Shown: positions 34,248-43,500 of the stretch, in pieces | Layout: each line of letters begins with the position of its first letter | Position numbering within the stretch: position 1 is the stretch's first letter | NCBI RefSeq assembly: GCF_048541835.1 | Contig: NZ_JBLEOY010000001.1 | Location: forward strand, 1 to 64,000 | From: QIJE01 sp048541835 | Lineage (GTDB): Bacteria > SZUA-79 > Acidulodesulfobacterales > Acidulodesulfobacteraceae | Direction of reading: 5' to 3' | Length of the DNA stretch: 64,000 bases | Program-made: the position numbers and the translations under genes | The notes under the pieces: generated by a model | Database searches by the model: none | Seen by the model: the letters and a program-made list of their open reading frames with translations, nothing else | What the model was told of the DNA's origin: nothing

Positions 34248-34323
34248 TCCCCGATAGCTCAGTTGGCAGAGCAAGTGGCTGTTAACCACTGGGTCGGCGG
34301 TTCGAGTCCGTCTCGGGGAGCCA
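34248..34323 (+). tRNA. tRNA-Asn (anticodon GTT)
   Basis: A complete 76-nt tRNA: acceptor TCCCCGA with TCGGGGA, D-arm GCTCAGTTGGCAGAGC, anticodon arm AGTGG-CTGTTAA-CCACT with anticodon GTT, T-loop TTCGAGT, CCA encoded. Confidence 0.96.
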
Positions 34324-34352
34324 TTTAAAACCGCAAAAAATAAGCGTTTCCG
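34324..34352 (+). repeat. Divergent third copy of the start of the tRNA-adjacent repeat
   Basis: The bases directly after the tRNA-Asn CCA read TTTAAAACCGCAAAAAATAA and then GCGTTTCCG. Aligned without gaps to the start of arms A and B (TTCAAAACCGTAGCAAATAA, ACCTTTCCG) about 23 of 29 positions agree. Similarity then fades. Low complexity makes this weak on its own, but the position relative to the tRNA is the same. Confidence 0.4.
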
Positions 34353-34852
34353 TCACTTTACAATAAATCTTAAAATTATGCTTACAAGAAAAATATGCAT
34401 CATATGAAGCATTAATAAAGCGTTGCAAAGGATAGGTCATGAATATTTGATTTTCGCTTCTAATGCATGCCGCATTTTTTGCCTTAATTTAGATTTTATC
34501 ATCTACCAATCTTTTTAGAGTAAACGCTTTTAAATACATATAACTATTATCTATCTTGCGGATGGTCACACGTTTTTTTTAGATAGATATAAACGACGAC
34601 TTGCAAACGAATAATAATTATGATACATAGATACAATGTTTATATTTTAGAATGATATAAAGTAATAGTGATGATAGGTTGGCTAAAAACAGTTTATTAA
34701 TATGTTTCTTGTTTTGCTAAAATAGCGATATTCTCTTGATTAGAAATATGCCGAAAATAGCATGAAACAAAGGTCTAAGCAATTAGCAGGCGCTTTGATA
34801 AGTAAAATTCAGCAAAAGCCGGTATCCAAAATAAACGCAGTATTTAAAATTT
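34353..34852. other. Non-coding stretch after tRNA-Asn, no feature recognised
   Basis: About 500 bp with no ORF, tRNA or recognisable protein remnant on either strand. It precedes a string of glycosyltransferase fragments and may be decayed sequence. Confidence 0.45.
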
Positions 34853-35200
34853 ATGAAATTATACAAAGGTAAAATTTCGATATTGATGCCCTGCTACAAT
34901 GAAAGTAAAAAAATATACGGCAATTTACTTTGGGCGCATAGAACATTTAAGAAGTTTAGGTTCTCTTTTGAAATTTTAGCTATTGACGACGGCAGCTCCG
35001 ATGATACCAAATTTGATAGATTAAATTTTTATAGATACTGGACTACGAATAAACATATTTTAAAAGAAATAATTAAAAATTATTATATTAAATATTTTGT
35101 TCTACGAGGCAATAACGATGATTATTGGTACGGCAGAGATTATTATATGCGTTACCCCACATTAAAGGGTCTAAGGGTTTTTGCTTTTGACAAAAAATAA
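34853..35200 (+). pseudogene. Chimeric fragment: start of a GT2 glycosyltransferase joined to another protein end
   Basis: The 115-codon frame starts with a family-2 glycosyltransferase N-terminus: KISILMPCYNESKKIYGNLL and FEILAIDDGSSDDT, which includes the nucleotide-binding Asp pair. After residue 52 it switches to unrelated sequence (KFDRLNFYRYWTTNK) ending RYPTLKGLRVFAFDKK, like the end of a membrane glycosyltransferase. The GT2 catalytic DxD and acceptor regions are missing, so it cannot be a working enzyme. The in-frame junction suggests an internal deletion. Confidence 0.65.
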
Positions 35201-35201
35201 A

Positions 35202-35784
35202 TACAGCTGGCGGACATTTTTATTATTCCGAGCCATTTTTGATTCTGCAATATTCATATTTTGTTGTTCCGTTTTTCGTTTTAGCTTCAGTTTACGGCAT
35301 AAAACATACCGTAAACTTTATAGATAAAACTGATTTCGAGCCGTTCAAGAGATACTTTGCCGTATTTTTTGTCGGTCTGATATTAATATTATCTGTCATA
35401 ATTCAAAACTATTCGTCAATTACAAATTTTAGATTCTCTAATATCTTCAATTTCGAAAACTATAAGTATGAACAAAATATGTATCCCAATGACCTTAGAA
35501 AAGCTTTTAGGAGGATTAAATCGAAGTACTGGATTTCCGCTTCCAATTTTGTCGGTTCGCAGCTTTACAAGCATTATGTTATTAACGTATTTCCTGCCGG
35601 AATTAAATCCGCGGATTATGTAGTTTTTTCCTCTTGTCGATTCATTCCTTATGATAAAATAAGAGATGCCAGGTTATTAAATAAATTTAATTCTCTTAAA
35701 TATTCCGGGAAATACGATATCGTTTATGAAAAAGGGTGCAACACAATTTTAAAACTTAAAGAACAATATAACGTTATAAAATAA
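35202..35784 (+). pseudogene. C-terminal fragment of a DUF2079-like membrane protein
   Basis: The frame has GGHFYYSEPFLILQYSYFVV before its first ATG (35239), then membrane helices (PFFVLASVYG; YFAVFFVGLILILSVIIQNY) and a soluble end with ISASNFVGSQLYKHYVINVF and ADYVVFSS, the pattern of DUF2079 C-termini. The N-terminal helices that should precede it are absent. The fragment follows the GT2 chimera by only a few bases. Confidence 0.55.
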
Positions 35785-35885
35785 AATTAAAATATAATCC
35801 TATAAATTATTTGAATACATTTTGCAGGTCTATGATAATGTAGATATAATTCAGGGTGTAGGAGAAAAGTTTTATCCATATCTCT

Positions 35886-36014
35886 CATATATTAGAAAAT
35901 CTTGCATTTAACGAAGGATTAAAAAAGGATCTTATCAATAAAGGGTTTATGAGAGTTAAGAAATTTACATGGGAAAAAGCCGCGAAAAAATTATACAACA
36001 TTCTTGCAGGATAA
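35886..36014 (+). pseudogene. C-terminal stub of a GT4-type glycosyltransferase
   Basis: An in-frame stretch reads NEGLKKDLINKGFMRVKKFT and then WEKAAKKLYNILAG before TAA. This is the standard ending of family-4 glycosyltransferases (NxxLRxxLxxKGxxRAKxFSWEKxA). No catalytic part remains upstream. Confidence 0.65.
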
Positions 36015-36055
36015 TATAATTAATTAAAAGGTAGCATGAATAAACTTGCCGTCAA

Positions 36056-37489
36056 ATGCATTCAAACAAACAAAGGTTTATTAAAAATTTAGGATTGCTC
36101 TATATATCCACTTTTATCTCAGGTATTTTTGCACTTGTAATAAATATCGTTTTAATAAAAAGACTCGGCTCTTCGGTATATGGAGAATATGCCTTTTCTC
36201 TGATTTTTCTCGGATATTTTGCTATTATTGCGGATTCCGGTTTATCGGCATACGGAGAAGCTGCGATTTCCAAGGATAAGGTAAATGCGGATAAAATTAT
36301 AGGAAATATCTTTTCGTTCAATATCGTAGCGGCATTATTATCTGCGGCATTAATGATTATCATTGCCGTTTTATTTAAATTCGATCAAGTTCAAAGAGAT
36401 ATGATGATATTGATATCGATTGCCCTGATGATAAATACCTTTAATTTTAACTGGGCGATAAAGGCATTAGGACAAAATCAGATTTTATCCTTATCGGTAT
36501 TAGTAGGGAAGTTGACTTACCTTGCCGGCGTTTTCCTTTTCGTACTGAACAAGAATTACTATATGATAGCCGTGCTGTTTTTTTTAATCGGCACATTCCT
36601 AACGGCTTCTATTCAGGCTAAATTTCTAAACGGAATAAAAGAAATTTTTAAATTTAATTTCAGTATAAATAATTTTAAACATCTTATTTCAAACGGTGTT
36701 CCGTTCGGGGTAGTTTCCGGCTTTATCGTCATTTATGCGAGTTTTCCTGTTTTGTTCCTGAAAATATTTGCCGACAATAGCGGCATCGGCTTTTATTATA
36801 TAGCCAACAGACTTATTGTTTTCATTTTTATATTATTTAATTTGACTACGGGAGCCTTTATTCCTATAATTTCAGAGGCTATACAAAAAAATGACAAAGA
36901 GAAACAATCATCGATGATGGGTGAGCTTATAAGATTTGCTTATACATTTTCGATACCCATTAGTTTCGGGGGATTCGTAATAAGCAAATTATTGATTTTG
37001 AAGCTTTTCGGGGGTAATTTCACAATTAGTGCGGAACTTATGAGAATTATGATATGGTCGGTATTCTTTGTCTCCATATCCTCGGCATTTTTTGGTTTTT
37101 TTACGGCATTAAACGATAGAAGAAGTTTGATATTATCGGCATTTTTTACAACTGTCGGAGGATTGATAATTTCTTTTTTACTTATCAAAGAATACGGGGT
37201 CTACGGCGGGGCAATATCCGGCCTTGCGATCGAAATTATAATGTGCTGCAGCTTGGCAGTCTTTTCCTTGAAGCATATAAAAAAAATATCGTTTAACATT
37301 ATTAATTTTATAAAAGTATTGGCTATATCGGCAACAATGGCATTATTAGTCGACATTATCAAGATGATATTTCCCGATTTAATTGTATGCGTTATCGCCG
37401 GAATTATCATATATTCCGGTTTGTCGGTTGCCTTAAAGACAATAAACAAAAAAGATATCGCCGAAATCAGAGGGATTTTAAAAATATAG
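36056..37489 (+). CDS. wzx: Wzx-type polysaccharide flippase (MOP superfamily)
   Basis: This is a 477-residue integral membrane protein with about 12-14 hydrophobic helices. The N-terminus NLGLLYISTFISGIFALVIN and RLGSSVYGEYAFSLIFLGYF are typical of RfbX/Wzx flippases, as are conserved positions near FNWAIKALGQNQ. It would move undecaprenyl-linked sugar units across the inner membrane. It is intact although its neighbours on both sides are gene fragments. No ribosome site is obvious. The ~190 bp after its stop hold no recognisable gene. Confidence 0.82.
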   Translation: MHSNKQRFIKNLGLLYISTFISGIFALVINIVLIKRLGSSVYGEYAFSLIFLGYFAIIADSGLSAYGEAAISKDKVNADKIIGNIFSFNIVAALLSAALMIIIAVLFKFDQVQRDMMILISIALMINTFNFNWAIKALGQNQILSLSVLVGKLTYLAGVFLFVLNKNYYMIAVLFFLIGTFLTASIQAKFLNGIKEIFKFNFSINNFKHLISNGVPFGVVSGFIVIYASFPVLFLKIFADNSGIGFYYIANRLIVFIFILFNLTTGAFIPIISEAIQKNDKEKQSSMMGELIRFAYTFSIPISFGGFVISKLLILKLFGGNFTISAELMRIMIWSVFFVSISSAFFGFFTALNDRRSLILSAFFTTVGGLIISFLLIKEYGVYGGAISGLAIEIIMCCSLAVFSLKHIKKISFNIINFIKVLAISATMALLVDIIKMIFPDLIVCVIAGIIIYSGLSVALKTINKKDIAEIRGILKI

Positions 37490-37681
37490 TGTTGTTTCTA
37501 ATGCAGAAAGATAAGACACTTCAAAATGGGTGAAATTAAGGAATTTTACGGGTATAGATTTACTGTATGAACCGCCAGAAGTTATGTCGATGACGCTGTT
37601 TAAAAATCTTAATGTATTTCAGCGACCATTTTTCCCTTGAACTTAGGGGCTTAATTACTCTATAATAAGAAGACGGGTTAA

Positions 37682-38120
37682 ATGAATGAAAAAATAAGGG
37701 ATGTTTCTGATTCCATTAGAAAGGAGTTGATTCCGTGTTTTGACGACCTTTATTCCGTATCTGTTTCTTTAATTCATAAGGCATCCGGAGCGCTTAAAGT
37801 TCTTGATATAGGTGCGGGGGCAGGCTTATTGACCTCCTTTCTTCCTTCTTGAAAAATACCCCGACTCCGATATAACCCTCATCGATATATCACCGGAGAT
37901 GATAGATATAGCAAAAACCAGATTTGCAGATAACGAAAACATAAATTATATAATAGGTGATTATATCGAATACAACTTCGGCGGGGCTAAAGAAAGATTA
38001 AAATTAGACAGGGGATCTACGGTAGAATAGCAGATAAACCGGCTTAAAGATGCCTGCTTTAGAGATGCGGACTGCGCGTATAAATTCCACAAGTTTGCGG
38101 TAACATTCGGCATAAAATAA
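37682..38120 (+). pseudogene. Broken class I SAM-dependent methyltransferase
   Basis: The start MNEKIRDVSDSIRKELIPCF leads to ALKVLDIGAGAGLLTSFL, the SAM-binding motif I. A frameshift/stop at ~37850 interrupts it, and the next frame continues YPDSDITLIDISPEMIDIAK and INYIIGDYIEYNF. About 50-60 residues are then missing before AKERLKLDRGSTVE, a stop, and QINRLKDACFRDADCAYKFH to the end. It has at least two disabling lesions. It stops 36 bp before the cupin gene. Confidence 0.75.
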
Positions 38121-38156
38121 CGAGATATAAAGCAAATATAATTTTTTGGAGAAAAA

Positions 38157-38597
38157 ATGAAAACCGATGCCATTTTTATACGAACCCCCGAAACAAGTTG
38201 GACTCCCGCAAGTTCTATCTACGGAAAAGATATATTGTATGACGACAAAGAAATAGTATTTATAAAACGGTTGACCGATAGGCTTGAAAACGGGAAGGGG
38301 ATAGCCTATTTGATTAAATTTATCCCGCCCGAAGAAAAAATAATCAGAACGGTGGCCGTTGCCCGTTCGGACGAACATGTCTATATACTTGAAGGCGGGT
38401 ACTGCCTCAGGAACGGAGAGCAGAGATTGCTTCCCGAAGATTACATATTAAATCCAGAAGGACATTCTCATGCCGCCTTAGTTAATATCAAAACCGTAGT
38501 TCTTGTGGTATGCGCGGGGCAACCGGACGAGGTAAAAGAAATTAGCGTAATAGAGACGCAACCTTATAGAAGAGAACCTGCCGGAAGTAGTTGTTGA
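38157..38597 (+). CDS. Small cupin-domain protein
   Basis: A 146-residue protein with one cupin fold: SWTPASSIYGKDILYDD, ARSDEHVYILEGGYCLRNGE, LPEDYILNPEGHSHAA. The first cupin motif usually has two metal His; here the DEHVYILEG segment has one His and the second motif has HSHA. It resembles anti-sigma ChrR-like or quercetinase-like single-domain cupins. Its ribosome site is GGAG at ~38148. Its role is unknown. Confidence 0.65.
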   Translation: MKTDAIFIRTPETSWTPASSIYGKDILYDDKEIVFIKRLTDRLENGKGIAYLIKFIPPEEKIIRTVAVARSDEHVYILEGGYCLRNGEQRLLPEDYILNPEGHSHAALVNIKTVVLVVCAGQPDEVKEISVIETQPYRREPAGSSC

Positions 38598-38610
38598 TGG
38601 CCGGCAGGTT
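38575..38610. terminator. GC-rich hairpin spanning the cupin stop codon
   Basis: A perfect 10-bp stem, AACCTGCCGG (38575-38584) and its complement (38601-38610), with a 16-nt loop that contains the stop codon. No T run follows. It lies between convergent genes and may act in both directions or stabilise mRNA ends. Confidence 0.4.
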
Positions 38611-38772
38611 AGGAGGACATCACATTCGGCAATTATTCTGTCCCAAATTATGAAAACAAACGGAACAAAACGACCGATAAATGAGTTATTATAAAATATA
38701 AAACCCGTATCTATTTTAATTATAAGGCATAAAATTTAAAAAATCAAGAAATCGGCTAATTTTTATTTTTAT

Positions 38773-40464
38773 TTAAACTTTAAAAACCTTTACTGTATCG
38801 GATAGAATAACCGCCATTCTTGCAAGTTCTTCCGATGAAGCGATAACCTGCCTGGATCCTGCCTGTGCATTATCCTGCGCCTTAATTATTTCTTCCGATG
38901 AAAGAGATATCTCCTCGCTGACTTGAGACTGCTCTTCGGAAGCGGTTGCAATTTGCGTAATCATTTCCTTGAGTTTAGACATTAAAATATTTATGTCGGA
39001 TATTGTTTTAGCCGATTTGGCGGCTATTTCAGCTCCGTTGGAAACCTCCTGTTTTCCTTTTTGCATAGAATTAACGGCATCTTGAGTGTTTCTTTGTATG
39101 CTTGATATTTTAGATTCTATTTCCTTCGTTGCCTTAGTGGTTCTTTCGGCAAGTTTTCTTACTTCGTCGGCTACTACCGCAAAACCCCTTCCCTGTTCTC
39201 CAGCTCTTGCCGCTTCTATTGCGGCGTTTAAAGCAAGGAGATTGGTCTGATCGGCTATATCATTTATTACGTTTATGATTTCTCCTATATGTACGGATGA
39301 GGTACCGAGTTCCGTTATCGTATCTGAAACGGCAGAGACCGTTTGCTCAATGTTTTTCATTTCGTTGGCGACCTCTTTAACGGATTTAGTACCGTAATCC
39401 ACAACCTGTTCCGTTTCTTCCGCTTTTTGTGCAGAGGAGGAAGAATTTTTAGCCACCTCAATAATTGCAATGGACATCTGTTTAATAGATTCTATTATGT
39501 ATAAAGCCTTCTCCCTCATTTGCCCTATAGTTTCTTCAAATTCTTTAGAAGATGCATTCAGTTCTTCGGATTGAGAACTCAAAGAGTCGGACGTGTCAAT
39601 AATGCCCTTGACCTGCTTAGACAGCGAATCGACTAAGATGTTTACCTGTTCGATAATAATGCCGATTTCGCTCTCTTTATGAACGCCGGATATTTCTATC
39701 TTAGAAGTAAGGTCGCCGGAGGCGATCTGTTTGATTTTATCGTTGACGATATCTAATACTCTTAGAAGAGTATTTTTAAAATATAACGTAATTATAATAG
39801 CGCATATCAAGAATAAGATAGGGAACGCGATGAAAATGTAATCTAACAATTTGATTCTGCCGTAATAAGACTGTTGGACCGAGCTATATATTTTATTTAT
39901 TTGAGCAGTCATCGGATCAAGGTTATTCCTAAGATATGTCGGACTCATCGTTGCACCCCATAATAAGGGATATCTCAAAAGCCTCTGGACCATCGGTTTC
40001 ATGATATAATAGTTGCTATTCAGCCCCCCAAGCAGGGTCGTCATTTTTTTAGACGAAAACTTATGCAATTCCGATTTAGGGACTCCAAAAACAGATGCGG
40101 CTCCAACATTTTCAAACCCTTTAGTATAACCTGTTAATGCGTTGCCTACGTTAAGAAATTCCGGCATTGAATCGCCTGCCAATTTTATTATTTTCGTATT
40201 GTAAATTTTTTCTATCTCAGCCCTTGTTTTTTTGGATTTTATTCCGTTAACTTTTAGCGTTTTTATGCGGGACAAAAGTATAATCCGCAAGAGATTACCC
40301 CGTATGTCTTTAATATTGCCTGTCATTCTGGAGATTATATTCATGTTAACGGTTTCTCTTTTTAAGGTATTATTATAGTAAATAAGCATTAAACTGACAG
40401 CGAGAATAAAAATAAAACAGATTGCCATAAGAAAATAGAGCTTTGATTTTAATGTTACAAGCAT
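38773..40464 (-). CDS. Methyl-accepting chemotaxis protein with HAMP domain
   Basis: This is a 563-residue receptor. Membrane helices lie at ~8-29 and ~207-230, enclosing a ~175-residue periplasmic, mainly helical sensor. A HAMP domain follows (LRVLDIVNDKIKQIASGDLT) and the signalling hairpin has DQTNLLALNAAIEAARAG and EQGRGFAVVADEVRKLAERT. The last residues, SDTVKVFKV, carry no CheR-binding pentapeptide. The ligand is unknown. It is divergent from the tautomerase/aroD pair and has its own promoter. Confidence 0.92.
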   Translation of the reverse strand: MLVTLKSKLYFLMAICFIFILAVSLMLIYYNNTLKRETVNMNIISRMTGNIKDIRGNLLRIILLSRIKTLKVNGIKSKKTRAEIEKIYNTKIIKLAGDSMPEFLNVGNALTGYTKGFENVGAASVFGVPKSELHKFSSKKMTTLLGGLNSNYYIMKPMVQRLLRYPLLWGATMSPTYLRNNLDPMTAQINKIYSSVQQSYYGRIKLLDYIFIAFPILFLICAIIITLYFKNTLLRVLDIVNDKIKQIASGDLTSKIEISGVHKESEIGIIIEQVNILVDSLSKQVKGIIDTSDSLSSQSEELNASSKEFEETIGQMREKALYIIESIKQMSIAIIEVAKNSSSSAQKAEETEQVVDYGTKSVKEVANEMKNIEQTVSAVSDTITELGTSSVHIGEIINVINDIADQTNLLALNAAIEAARAGEQGRGFAVVADEVRKLAERTTKATKEIESKISSIQRNTQDAVNSMQKGKQEVSNGAEIAAKSAKTISDINILMSKLKEMITQIATASEEQSQVSEEISLSSEEIIKAQDNAQAGSRQVIASSEELARMAVILSDTVKVFKV

Positions 40465-40499
40465 AGTATTTCTCCATATTCATTTAATAATTTATTTAA

Positions 40500-40528
40500 A
40501 TTATAATAAACCGATTGGTTAAAATCAA
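40500..40528 (-). promoter_or_regulatory. Promoter of the chemoreceptor gene
   Basis: On the minus strand TTGATT (40523-40528), a 17-bp spacer and a consensus TATAAT (40500-40505), 36 bp before the ATG. Confidence 0.6.
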
Positions 40529-40543
40529 TGAATAAAATTAAAA

Positions 40544-40572
40544 TTGTCTAAAAATATTATATTTGTTATAAT
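40544..40572 (+). promoter_or_regulatory. Promoter of the tautomerase/aroD unit
   Basis: TTGTCT (40544-40549), a 17-bp spacer and a consensus TATAAT (40567-40572), 38 bp before the tautomerase ATG. It is arranged divergently to the chemoreceptor promoter with 15 bp between the -35 boxes. Confidence 0.65.
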
Positions 40573-40610
40573 TTTTAAGAACTTAACTTAAAGATGTTTC
40601 AGGAGGGAAT

Positions 40611-40826
40611 ATGCCGTTTGTGTCCATTAAAATGCTTGAAGGAAGAACGAAGGAACAGAAGAAAAATCTTATTAAATCGGTTGCCAAGAGTGTGTCGGAA
40701 AGCCTCGGCATAAACAAAGAAAACGTCTGGACGGTAGTTGAAGAGTTTCCTTCCGACGAGTGGGGATTTGGCGAAGAAACGGCATGCGAAAAGATTAAAA
40801 AAAATAAAAAAAACGGGGGAGAATAA
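40611..40826 (+). CDS. 4-oxalocrotonate tautomerase-family protein
   Basis: A 71-residue protein beginning MPFVSIKMLEGRTKEQKKNL. Removal of Met exposes the catalytic Pro1 of the tautomerase superfamily, and the rest (VTVVEE-type strand, here VWTVVEEFPSDEWGFGEE) fits the family. It has an AGGAGG site and overlaps the aroD start by one base (TAATG). The natural substrate is unknown; the coupling to aroD may be only co-expression. Confidence 0.85.
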   Translation: MPFVSIKMLEGRTKEQKKNLIKSVAKSVSESLGINKENVWTVVEEFPSDEWGFGEETACEKIKKNKKNGGE

Positions 40827-41623
40827 TGCCGAGGATCTGTATTTCTGTCGGGAATCTCGAACTTAACGACATATATGCCGTTGTAGATTATGCAAAAAGT
40901 AAGAATGTAAAATTCGTAGAGTTTAGATTTGATACGATTAAAGAAACGGCTGATGCAGATAAGTTTGACGATCCGATTGTTTTAGGGAAGGTCGGCAAAC
41001 TGATTTCTTACGCAAAGGATATGGGCATTAAAACTATAGGAACGAACAGAAGTGCCGGCTTTAACGTCAACCGTGTGACATCTATATTCAAAAGGCAGCA
41101 AAAAAACGGGATAAGTAACGACCTTGGAAGGATAAGATTTTTAAAATCGGTTGTAGAATTGGGTATAGACATTTGCGATACGGAATTAGACATATCGGAA
41201 AGACATATTACGAGAAATTTCGTGGATTTTGCCCATTCAAAAAATTCAAAAGTTATTCTTTCTGTGCACGACTTTGGCGGGCAGGTGGATTTGCCGACTG
41301 CAATAAGGTTTTATATAGATTCACTTTATTTGGGCGCAGATTATTTTAAACTTGCGGATACGGTTATTTCGGAAAGCGATGTTCCCTGTGTTTTAGAAAA
41401 AAACCGGACGCTTCATTCGATAAAAATGACTGATGCGGATTCTTTTCCGGAATTTATCGTTTTCGGCATGGGCGAAAAGGGCAAAATTACGAGGGCCCTT
41501 TCCTTAATTTACGGTTCATATCTTGCATATTGCTCTTCGCCTTACGGGGCCACGGCTCCCGGTCAAACGGAAGCGGAAGATTTTGGCAACATAATGAAAT
41601 GCGCACATGCATTAAGTTCTTAA
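40826..41623 (+). CDS. aroD: 3-dehydroquinate dehydratase, type I
   Basis: A 265-residue (beta/alpha)8 protein. VEFRFDTIKET is the strand with the early Arg, VILSVHDFGG holds the catalytic His, and GADYFKLADTV holds the Schiff-base Lys. GSYLAYCSSPYGATAPGQTE near the C-terminus matches the substrate loop of type I enzymes. It dehydrates 3-dehydroquinate in the shikimate pathway. Start TAATG overlaps the tautomerase gene. No other aro genes are nearby. Confidence 0.9.
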   Translation: MPRICISVGNLELNDIYAVVDYAKSKNVKFVEFRFDTIKETADADKFDDPIVLGKVGKLISYAKDMGIKTIGTNRSAGFNVNRVTSIFKRQQKNGISNDLGRIRFLKSVVELGIDICDTELDISERHITRNFVDFAHSKNSKVILSVHDFGGQVDLPTAIRFYIDSLYLGADYFKLADTVISESDVPCVLEKNRTLHSIKMTDADSFPEFIVFGMGEKGKITRALSLIYGSYLAYCSSPYGATAPGQTEAEDFGNIMKCAHALSS

Positions 41624-41680
41624 TGTGGGAGAGGCGAAACCATATTCCGGGCAGCCGAATGCAAAAGGAGCGTAATAAAA

Positions 41681-43438
41681 ATGGGCATAATAATCAATAA
41701 CTTCTCCAAGACTAAAAAGTTAGGGGAGATACTCATAGAAGAGGGATTATTGAACCCCACGCAGCTCGAAACCGCCCTTGCGGAAGGAAGGGGGCGGCAC
41801 TTAAGATTAGGTCGCGCATTGATATCTCTCGGAATACTTTCGGAAGACAATATATTGGATGCTCTTTCATCGCAGCTTGGATTAAAAAAAATAGACCTGT
41901 CTAAAATAATAATAGACCCTGCAATCGGCAAACTTATACCCGAAGCTCTTTCAAGGCAGTTTAAAATGATAGGGATAAGCCTGTCAGACGGTATTCTTAC
42001 CGTTGCATTATCCGACCCTTTAAACGTGTTTGCAACGGATGCATTAAAAAGAAATATAAGTCGCGATATAGAAATAATTTTAGCGAAAGATGCCGAGATC
42101 GTTGAAGCTATTAATTTTATATGGATAGCCAAGGACGTGTCTAAAACAGGAAAAGGCCAAAGTACTATTCATGGAGATGTAGCGTTTACTGCGAATAATA
42201 TCGGTGCGGGCGCGCGTTCCTTATTGCCTCCGCTCCCTCAACCGTCTGCCGTTGCGGTTAAAGAAATTCTTGAATCCGAAGATATTAATATTATTAAACT
42301 TGTAAACGACATAATATTATCTGCTTCTAAAAATAGGGCTTCAGACATACACATAGAACCTCTTGAAGATGAAATTATCGTGAGGGAAAGGGTTGACGGA
42401 GATCTTTTCGAAGCAAAAAAAATCTCGTTGCATTTTTTCGGTCCGGTTATCGCAAGAATAAAGATAATGGCAAATATGGATATTGCCGAAAAAAGAAATC
42501 CCCAAGATTCAAGGTTTGATATAAATATAGGGGGAAAGGCTATGGACATCAGGGTTTCCGTAGTTCCGACCATAAACGGAGAGAAGGCGGTTCTGAGGCT
42601 ATTAGATAAATCTTCCAATGTCCTTAAGATTTCTAAACTGTCCATTGATAAAAATGAAAAAGAAAAAATTTTACAAATAATCCGTAAAAAATACGGACTA
42701 TTTTTGATTACCGGTCCGACCGGTTCCGGCAAAACAACGACGGCGTATTCTATAATCGTCGAGCTTAATACTATAAATAAAAACATTGTTACCGTAGAAG
42801 ACCCTGTAGAGTATAAAATAAAATACGTCAACCAGATAGAAGTAAATAAAAAGGGCGGGCTTGGATTTACTAATGCCTTAAGGTCGGTCTTAAGACAGGA
42901 CCCTGATATTATTTTTGTCGGTGAAATAAGGGATGAGGAGACGGCAAGGATTGCTATTCAGGCTGCATTGACCGGTCATTTCGTGATTTCTACGCTTCAT
43001 ACACAGGATTCTTTAAACGCCATCTCAAGATTAGTCGATATGGGAATAGAACCTTTTTTAATCTCTTCTTCTATTGAGGGAATAATCGGGCAGAGGTTGG
43101 TCAAAAGACTTTGCGATAACTGTAAACAACCCTACTTGCCGGATCAAAAACTAATCGAAGACATAGGTCTTCCCGTCGGCGGCAATTTTAAATTTTACAA
43201 AGAGGTCGGGTGCAGCCTGTGTAGAGGAACGGGCTTTTACGGAAGATTGAGTATACGGGAAATTTTAATACTAGACAGAAGTATTCAAAAATTAATAATT
43301 GAGAAAGCGGATACCTCGCAAATGCGTAGCGCTGCTATAAAAAACGGGTTCGTTCCCTTGCGAATGGCGGGCATTAAAGAGGTTATAAATGGGATTACGA
43401 CTCTCGAAGAGGTTTTTCAGGCTACGCAAAATATTTAG
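41681..43438 (+). CDS. pilB: Type IV pilus/type II secretion assembly ATPase (PilB/GspE)
   Basis: This is a 585-residue protein. Residues ~10-150 form the N-terminal MshEN-type domain (LGEILIEEGLLNPTQLETAL). The ATPase core has ITGPTGSGKTTT (Walker A), LRQDPDIIFVGEIRDEETA (Walker B and Asp box) and the His box STLHTQDSLNA. The zinc motif is complete: LCDNCKQ ... CSLCRGTGFYG. It powers pseudopilus or pilus assembly from the cytoplasm. The inner-membrane partner follows 62 bp downstream; no pilin or secretin genes are in the window, so pilus versus secretion cannot be decided. Confidence 0.9.
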   Translation: MGIIINNFSKTKKLGEILIEEGLLNPTQLETALAEGRGRHLRLGRALISLGILSEDNILDALSSQLGLKKIDLSKIIIDPAIGKLIPEALSRQFKMIGISLSDGILTVALSDPLNVFATDALKRNISRDIEIILAKDAEIVEAINFIWIAKDVSKTGKGQSTIHGDVAFTANNIGAGARSLLPPLPQPSAVAVKEILESEDINIIKLVNDIILSASKNRASDIHIEPLEDEIIVRERVDGDLFEAKKISLHFFGPVIARIKIMANMDIAEKRNPQDSRFDINIGGKAMDIRVSVVPTINGEKAVLRLLDKSSNVLKISKLSIDKNEKEKILQIIRKKYGLFLITGPTGSGKTTTAYSIIVELNTINKNIVTVEDPVEYKIKYVNQIEVNKKGGLGFTNALRSVLRQDPDIIFVGEIRDEETARIAIQAALTGHFVISTLHTQDSLNAISRLVDMGIEPFLISSSIEGIIGQRLVKRLCDNCKQPYLPDQKLIEDIGLPVGGNFKFYKEVGCSLCRGTGFYGRLSIREILILDRSIQKLIIEKADTSQMRSAAIKNGFVPLRMAGIKEVINGITTLEEVFQATQNI

Positions 43439-43500
43439 ACTTGGACGAGCTATTTGTATTATAATATTTATTATTATTTAAAATAAGGTTATGTTCTTAT

